Assembly (NCBI GenBank): GCA_015657535.1
Contig: JADHZB010002122.1
Coordinates: forward strand, 5,969 to 58,779
Source of the DNA: Nephromyces sp. MM_2019
Taxonomy: Eukaryota > Apicomplexa > Aconoidasida > Nephromycida
Length of the DNA stretch: 52,811 bases
Reading direction: 5' to 3'
The position numbers were made by a program, and so were the translations under genes. This document shows, piece after piece, positions 48,601 through 52,811 of this stretch (positions are counted from its first letter, which is position 1; the number at the start of each line of letters is the position of its first letter). The notes beneath the pieces are model-generated. The model was not told where the DNA came from. It saw only the letters and a list, made by a program, of their open reading frames with translations, and made no database searches.

Positions 48601-49330
48601 TTGGGTAAAAAGTCAAGAAAAAAACGCATTTTAACTTTTAAAACAAAAAAAGCCTTATAAAAAGCTTTTTTGCACTGAAAAAAATTCACACGCAAAAACT
48701 AGGAAAAATAGAGATAACTACCAGCTCAAAACAAATTATATAATTTAGACGAAATTATGTTTATATCCACGATTTTTTCGATAAAATATTCGCACACACA
48801 GTATTGAAAGACATTAATTTAAGGCATAAGAGAGGAATTTTAAGAAGCTGCTCTGATAGAATATAGCGCCAGACAGTAATCATTGCACAGTGATTTTAGC
48901 GTTTATAGTAATAAAACCTGACTATCTGTTCCAAAGGATTCAAAACTGAAAAGTTAAAAGTATCGGAATCCTCAGCCACAGCAGTATCTTGAGCTTCTAT
49001 ATCGTTGTCTTGCTTTTCCTTCGCTGATTCACTGATAAAAAATGCATCTGTACTTGTATACTGTTCAAGCGTATAATAAAGACCTTTTTTCATGGCTGCA
49101 GACACGGAGTCCATGCCTGAGGCTTTAACCTTGCTTAATGCTGCAGTAGCATGCAAGGACTTGGATTGAGATTTAGATGAATCCTGAAAAAAAGCAAAAA
49201 AGGTAATAAAAAAAAAACACAGAATTGCTAAAAATCCCAGAGCGTTCATGCTAGAATCAGAAGTAAGCATGGATAAAGTAGGGTATTTCTTCACGAAGAC
49301 TAACAAGCCAAAAGCAAGACGAAGAATCAT
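45649..49330 (-). CDS. Unidentified multi-exon gene, possibly secretory or membrane
   Basis: Six 3' exons join in phase: 48081-47970, 47438-47180, 46897-46532, 46420-46356, 46293-46104 and 45753-45649 (TAA stop), about 365 codons. Landmarks are FECVRIHSFEDIQRELEPEI, RKLRVMSWFNPAIQAALQF, FVISPKYWGPGPAYAFLSLD (start of a hydrophobic segment), SVYVPRFILGELHLVNVLAL, VPVMFCINAFRDEVEFHPSP and a Ser/Gly-rich tail LSISGSGGTGARTAV. Upstream, an ATG frame 49330-48896 begins MILRLAFGLLVFVKKY (signal-like) and ends in an acidic stretch. Inside it, a strong acceptor (ttttgctttttttcag before 49183) suggests that part of this frame is itself an intron. No donor in this frame matches the phase of exon 48081, so an exon is missing or the 5' piece is another gene. 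The 48 nt at 46661-46708 are open and may be coding or a mini-intron. I recognise no family. The gene converges tail-to-tail with the kelch-EGF gene. Confidence 0.65.
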
Positions 49331-50526
49331 TAGCGAGATATAAAGCGAACATCATAAAAACGTCTTCTCTAACGAAAGATAGCGAGTATCTACGAAGAAG
49401 GGTAAAATTCTGCGAGAGGCGTTTCATAGACAGGCAGGCGGAGCACTAGGCTTGGCGCCTAAATGTCATGTATGCCTCTTGGTGTGTGTGTTTCTTGGTG
49501 TATGTACGTGTTTCTCGGTGTGTGTGTGTGTGTCCGCCCGGTGTATGCTAATAGCTACTCTAGTTTTAATAAGATTATACAATTTTTTACGAATAAAACC
49601 TAGTGGGGGGTATATAAACCCTTTTCCACCCCTAAACCCCACACACCCTAAATATAGGGACAGGCTTTCTATTTGCAAAAATCAAGTTGTTGTAGCCAAG
49701 AATATTATATTTAGCCCTCAAGAATGCATGAAAAAATACTGTTTTAACACCTCAATTAGGCATTAAAAAAATACTATTACAAGAGCAGCTATAATCTCGA
49801 AAGATTAGAATAAAAGAGGTGAAACTTGCGTGTCACGAGGTATAATATAGCAGGAAAAGGACGCTACTAAACGGATTTTTTTGAGCAGATTATTGCAGAG
49901 ATATCGTACAAAAAAAAGAACTCAAACACACAATGAAAGACTGCTCATCAATGAACTAAATTTACTTAGAATGCACTACTAAATACGCCTCAGTGGCATA
50001 TCCAACAGATTTTCAGCGTAAAAAGCTAGAAATTCGTAGAATTAATGCGAAAACAGTGAAGAAATGGGAGCTAAAATCTACAGAAATGAGCCAATTTCAG
50101 AAGTAGCTGCAGTTGGAGAGCTTCAAAGTTCTAAAGTTCAACGGAAGCCCCGAGGTTTAGATCATAGCTAAGCAGCTGGAAAGAAGCAAATCAAGCAAAT
50201 CTCTGGATTTAGCGGGAAAATTTCAAGCAGCTTCATAAATAATCAGCTTAGTTTTCAGCTGAAGCTTAAAAGTCCACTAAAATTGTTTTATTAGCATAGT
50301 GAATATCTGCTGAAAGTTGCAGTGAATAAAGCAACATGCAGGAAGAAGATAGAGATATTTTTAGAGCCAAAAGCGTCACCATTGGAATGGAATTTTTCTA
50401 TATTTTCGTGAGAAGAAGAGGGAGGTGAAGAGGAATGAGTGGAGAAGAATATGAGTGGAGAAACACAAGAGAAAATGCAAATAAAAGAAACTCAACAGAG
50501 AAAAACTCAAAAGCTTCTCCACAAAC
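49331..50526. other. Spacer with GT repeat; no recognised gene
   Basis: It contains the TG-rich tract at 49480-49533 and otherwise A-rich sequence. The plus-strand frame 49452-49766 is partly repeat translation. Downstream exons of the Grc3/NOL9 gene are expected on the minus strand here. One weak candidate follows gcttctttccag near 50180 (LLSYDLNLGAS), but it could not be confirmed. Confidence 0.4.
49480..49533. repeat. TG-rich simple repeat
   Basis: Interrupted GTGTGTGT blocks alternating with TTTCTTGGTGTATG and TTTCTCGG. This is the complement of the CA-type repeats seen elsewhere in the window. Confidence 0.9.
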
Positions 50527-52580
50527 CTTCGTTCCAAGCTCTACAGCAAGAGAGGCATTAGTAATTTTGAAAATGAGCTTCAATAAGCTGAGTCCCATCT
50601 TTTTTACCCATCCGTGTGTATTTACGACTAAAGGAACATAATAAGGTGCTTTTGGCTGCATCTTATACCTACTTCTACCTGCTTTATAGCAGTTTATGTA
50701 GCTGTTTTGCAAGTGAACCACAGCGCTGGAGTAGAGTTTCAAACAGTTGCGGGGGCTGGCAGCTGCAAATAAAGGAATCCTTAATATAATCATTAGGAGA
50801 AATTTGTATTTCAATGAAGAAGAGCTAAAAACTCCAGAAATTCGTGAGGACTTTCGCCGTTTCTCACTAGATTGATTAGATCTCTAACTAAAACTATTGA
50901 AGAAAACAGAAGAAATGCCTATGCTTCTTCTACTTTCATATGAAGTATTATATAGCAAAACTGCTGTATAGAATTCAAGCCAAAGAAGAGGAAAAAAGAG
51001 ATGATACACAAAAACAAATTGCACAAAAAAGCTTGAAAAGAGTTAGGAATGCTAGAAAAAGAGATTATGCAACAACACACATTTAGTATCAAAGATTTAT
51101 TTGATAATACACTATTTCGTTTTAATCTGCAGAAGAAAAGATTCCAAAAAATACGAGGTTTTACATACAATAAATTCTCCTCCTACACCTACGCCATGAA
51201 GAAAGAGCAAAAAATGCTATAAAAAGCATAAAAGACTCAATGAAAAGGCATCATCGTGTCAAGAATTAGTAGTTTATTGCAAAAATCTTTGAAAAGTATG
51301 GAATTTTAAAAGAAGGAGACTAAAAAGCTGGAAAACATTGAATAAAACGCAAATTCTCAAACATGCTTCAATTCTGTAGAAAGCTAAGCCGAAATTACCA
51401 ACAGTCGACACAAAACACACACAAAAACCAAAGAAAATTGATGAAAATTATTAGAAAAATCTTAGAGGCTGCACCATAAGATTCCACAAAGAAAAAAGGA
51501 CTAAAAAGTAATGATTTACTCAAAAAAAAAAACAATTTATTGTATGAAAGTCTATAAAAAATTCAATTACTTTGCTTTGAAGATATATAACATAAGTAGG
51601 AAAATTTAATTCCACCACTACCTTTTTTGAGTCGCAAAAAAAACACAATGAAGATGTAGGGTCTACGGATAAAAAACCCCAAAATTTAGCGGAAAAAAGC
51701 TCTAATTCTCTCAAAAACTATGTTTTTTTGCTGAAAACTAGCTTCTGATGCGTCAGAGTAAGCGAAATAGCATCAGAAGCTTTTTCTGAGCATTTTTGTC
51801 AGAGATAAAAAACAAAAAATGGAGGATGAGACACGCAGTGCAGGGAAGATGAGTGGAAATAAGCATGCAGCTGTGGATTAACGTGTAGATTATTCAGCAG
51901 TGCCTTAAACCCTAAGTTGCTTATCACATCAGATTAGTGAGGTAATAAAAAATTCTTCAAGGAAGAAAGTCACCCTAAAATTTTGGTGAAGAAACATACA
52001 AAATCCAGGGGTTCATTGAGAAGCTAGAAGAAGCTGATTTCATACTTTTTATGCCAAATTTTTCGAGTGATTTACAGAAAAATCAGTTTCTAAGCACAAA
52101 AAAGCCAAACAAAAATCTTGAGAAAAATTCAAAAAAAACTTCAAATTTGACATCAAATCTCAAGAAGAAAATGAGTCAAAAAATCGTCAAAAAACCCTTT
52201 TTTTGATATCGAAACTTGAGCAGGAGCTACAGTTTGAAAGCAGGCTTCCCTTTTCCCTTTTCCCAGCTTTCGCACACAAGAATTCACGAAAAAAATCCAT
52301 CTAAAGCAAGAGAAAATGGCTTTTCTACTGCCGAATATGGCTTGGAAAACGGCAGGCCAGCAGTAAAATACAGTATAGTAACCTGCTACTGATTAAGGCA
52401 GGAAGCTAATTCAACGTGCAGCATTCTACTCTTATAGTAGCGTAAGTTCAACGAGTTTTTCCATCCATTTTCTTAGTGCTTAGAGGTTATATCCCTAGGC
52501 TTACCTCCGATGTAAAATGTTTTATCTGGCTTCACATAAGAAACTAGACTATGCGGAGGTCTTAATATAGGAGTAGTAAG
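50527..52580 (-). CDS. Grc3/NOL9-type polynucleotide 5'-hydroxyl kinase, two internal exons (partial)
   Basis: Grc3/NOL9 phosphorylates the 5'-OH of the 26S/28S pre-rRNA after cleavage in ITS2 and works with the Las1 nuclease in the nucleolus. Exons 52580-52505 and 50762-50527 join in phase across a 1,742-nt intron. The first encodes LTTPILRPPHSLVSYVKPDK then TFYIG; the second starts AASPRNCLKLYSSAVVHLQN and contains YYVPLVVNTHGWVKKMGLSL then LKLI. This matches the family run 'PPLLGPP...FYIG..SP......Y...V..L...Y......PLVVNT.GWVKG.GL'. The related CLP1 has 'NTCGWVKG.G' but lacks the PP-YIG-SP section, so Grc3/NOL9 is favoured. The N-terminal half with the P-loop lies beyond the right edge, and the C-terminal exons were not found. 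Lys-Lys replaces the common Lys-Gly after GWV. A second splice signal follows ELGTK (gtttgt). Confidence 0.75.
51740..51781. repeat. Perfect 12-bp inverted repeat with 18-nt loop
   Basis: AGCTTCTGATGC (51740-51751) and its reverse complement (51770-51781), followed on the plus strand by TTTT. It lies within the long intron of the Grc3/NOL9 gene. It resembles a terminator hairpin in shape, but that has no meaning in an RNA polymerase II intron. Confidence 0.93.
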
Positions 52581-52702
52581 CTGAAGAGAAAGTCATGGGA
52601 GTTTGTTCTACAAGTAGAGCTACTTGAAAGTATGAAGAAGAGAGAGCAGTAGAACTAAAACCATCGTAAAATTCAATGTTTCTTACTAGCAGCAAGAACA
52701 CA

Positions 52703-52811
52703 GAGGGAGATGAAGAGGAAGAGGGAGATGAAGGGGAAGAGGGAGATGAAGGGGAAGAGGGAGATGAAGGGGAAGAGGGAGATGAAGGGGAAGAGGGAGA
52801 TGAAGGGGAAG
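52703..52811 (+). repeat. 18-bp tandem repeat running off the right edge
   Basis: Six copies of GAGGGAGATGAAGGGGAA (the first with AGAGGAA), cut by the window end. Eighteen bp keeps frame, and one plus-strand frame would encode repeated Glu-Gly-Asp-Glu-Gly-Glu, but no gene border is visible. It sits upstream of the visible Grc3/NOL9 exons and may be intronic there. Confidence 0.93.

Noticed and set aside
49452..49766. 104-residue plus-strand frame beginning with a Cys/Val-rich stretch like a signal peptide.
   Set aside because: The hydrophobic start is the TG repeat translated; the remainder has no recognisable features.
51770..51790. Hairpin followed by T's, resembling a rho-independent terminator.
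   Set aside because: The window is eukaryotic nuclear DNA and the site is intronic; such terminators do not apply.

Overview
The window is nuclear DNA of a eukaryote. Genes are split by GT-AG introns, the DNA is A+T-rich, and (CA)n-type simple repeats are scattered throughout. There is no operon structure, rRNA or clear tRNA. The proteins I recognise are MCC beta, PIG-V, a Sec14-like protein, UTP23, a Grc3/NOL9 kinase and a secreted kelch-EGF membrane protein. They fit a free-standing protist nucleus. My best guess is an alveolate close to the coccidian/nephromycid Apicomplexa; this rests on overall style and memory, not on a search.

Layout. 0.6-5.1 kb (+): 3' four exons of the methylcrotonoyl-CoA carboxylase beta subunit, whose 5' part lies left of the window; its 2.6-kb intron may hold another small gene. 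8.0-11.8 kb (+): complete four-exon GPI mannosyltransferase 2 (PIG-V). 12-17 kb: CA-rich arrays, an assembly gap and no recognised gene. 17.3-22.1 kb (-): CRAL-TRIO (Sec14-like) gene, with a 22-bp minisatellite and a perfect 38-bp palindrome in an intron. 22.1-27.2 kb: unidentified exon-like segments, mostly (+). 27.3-30.7 kb (-): complete seven-exon UTP23. 31-39.5 kb: small unidentified genes on both strands, including a three-exon gene for a likely mitochondrial protein and a single-exon ubiquitin-like protein. 41.9-45.3 kb (+): kelch-EGF membrane protein with at least 18 exons and very short introns. 45.6-49.3 kb (-): unidentified multi-exon gene converging on it. 50.5-52.6 kb (-): part of a Grc3/NOL9 polynucleotide kinase, continuing beyond the right edge.

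The genes do not form one pathway. UTP23 and Grc3/NOL9 both act in ribosomal RNA maturation, PIG-V in GPI-anchor synthesis in the ER, MCC beta in mitochondrial leucine breakdown, and the Sec14-like protein in lipid exchange. Exon boundaries were built by hand from splice signals, reading phase and family motifs. Where all three agree I give exact coordinates; elsewhere I say so. No clear new defence, mobile or regulatory system was found. The most unusual items are the palindrome, the extreme differences in intron size, a 16-nt microexon beside a 38-nt intron, and several unidentified multi-exon genes.
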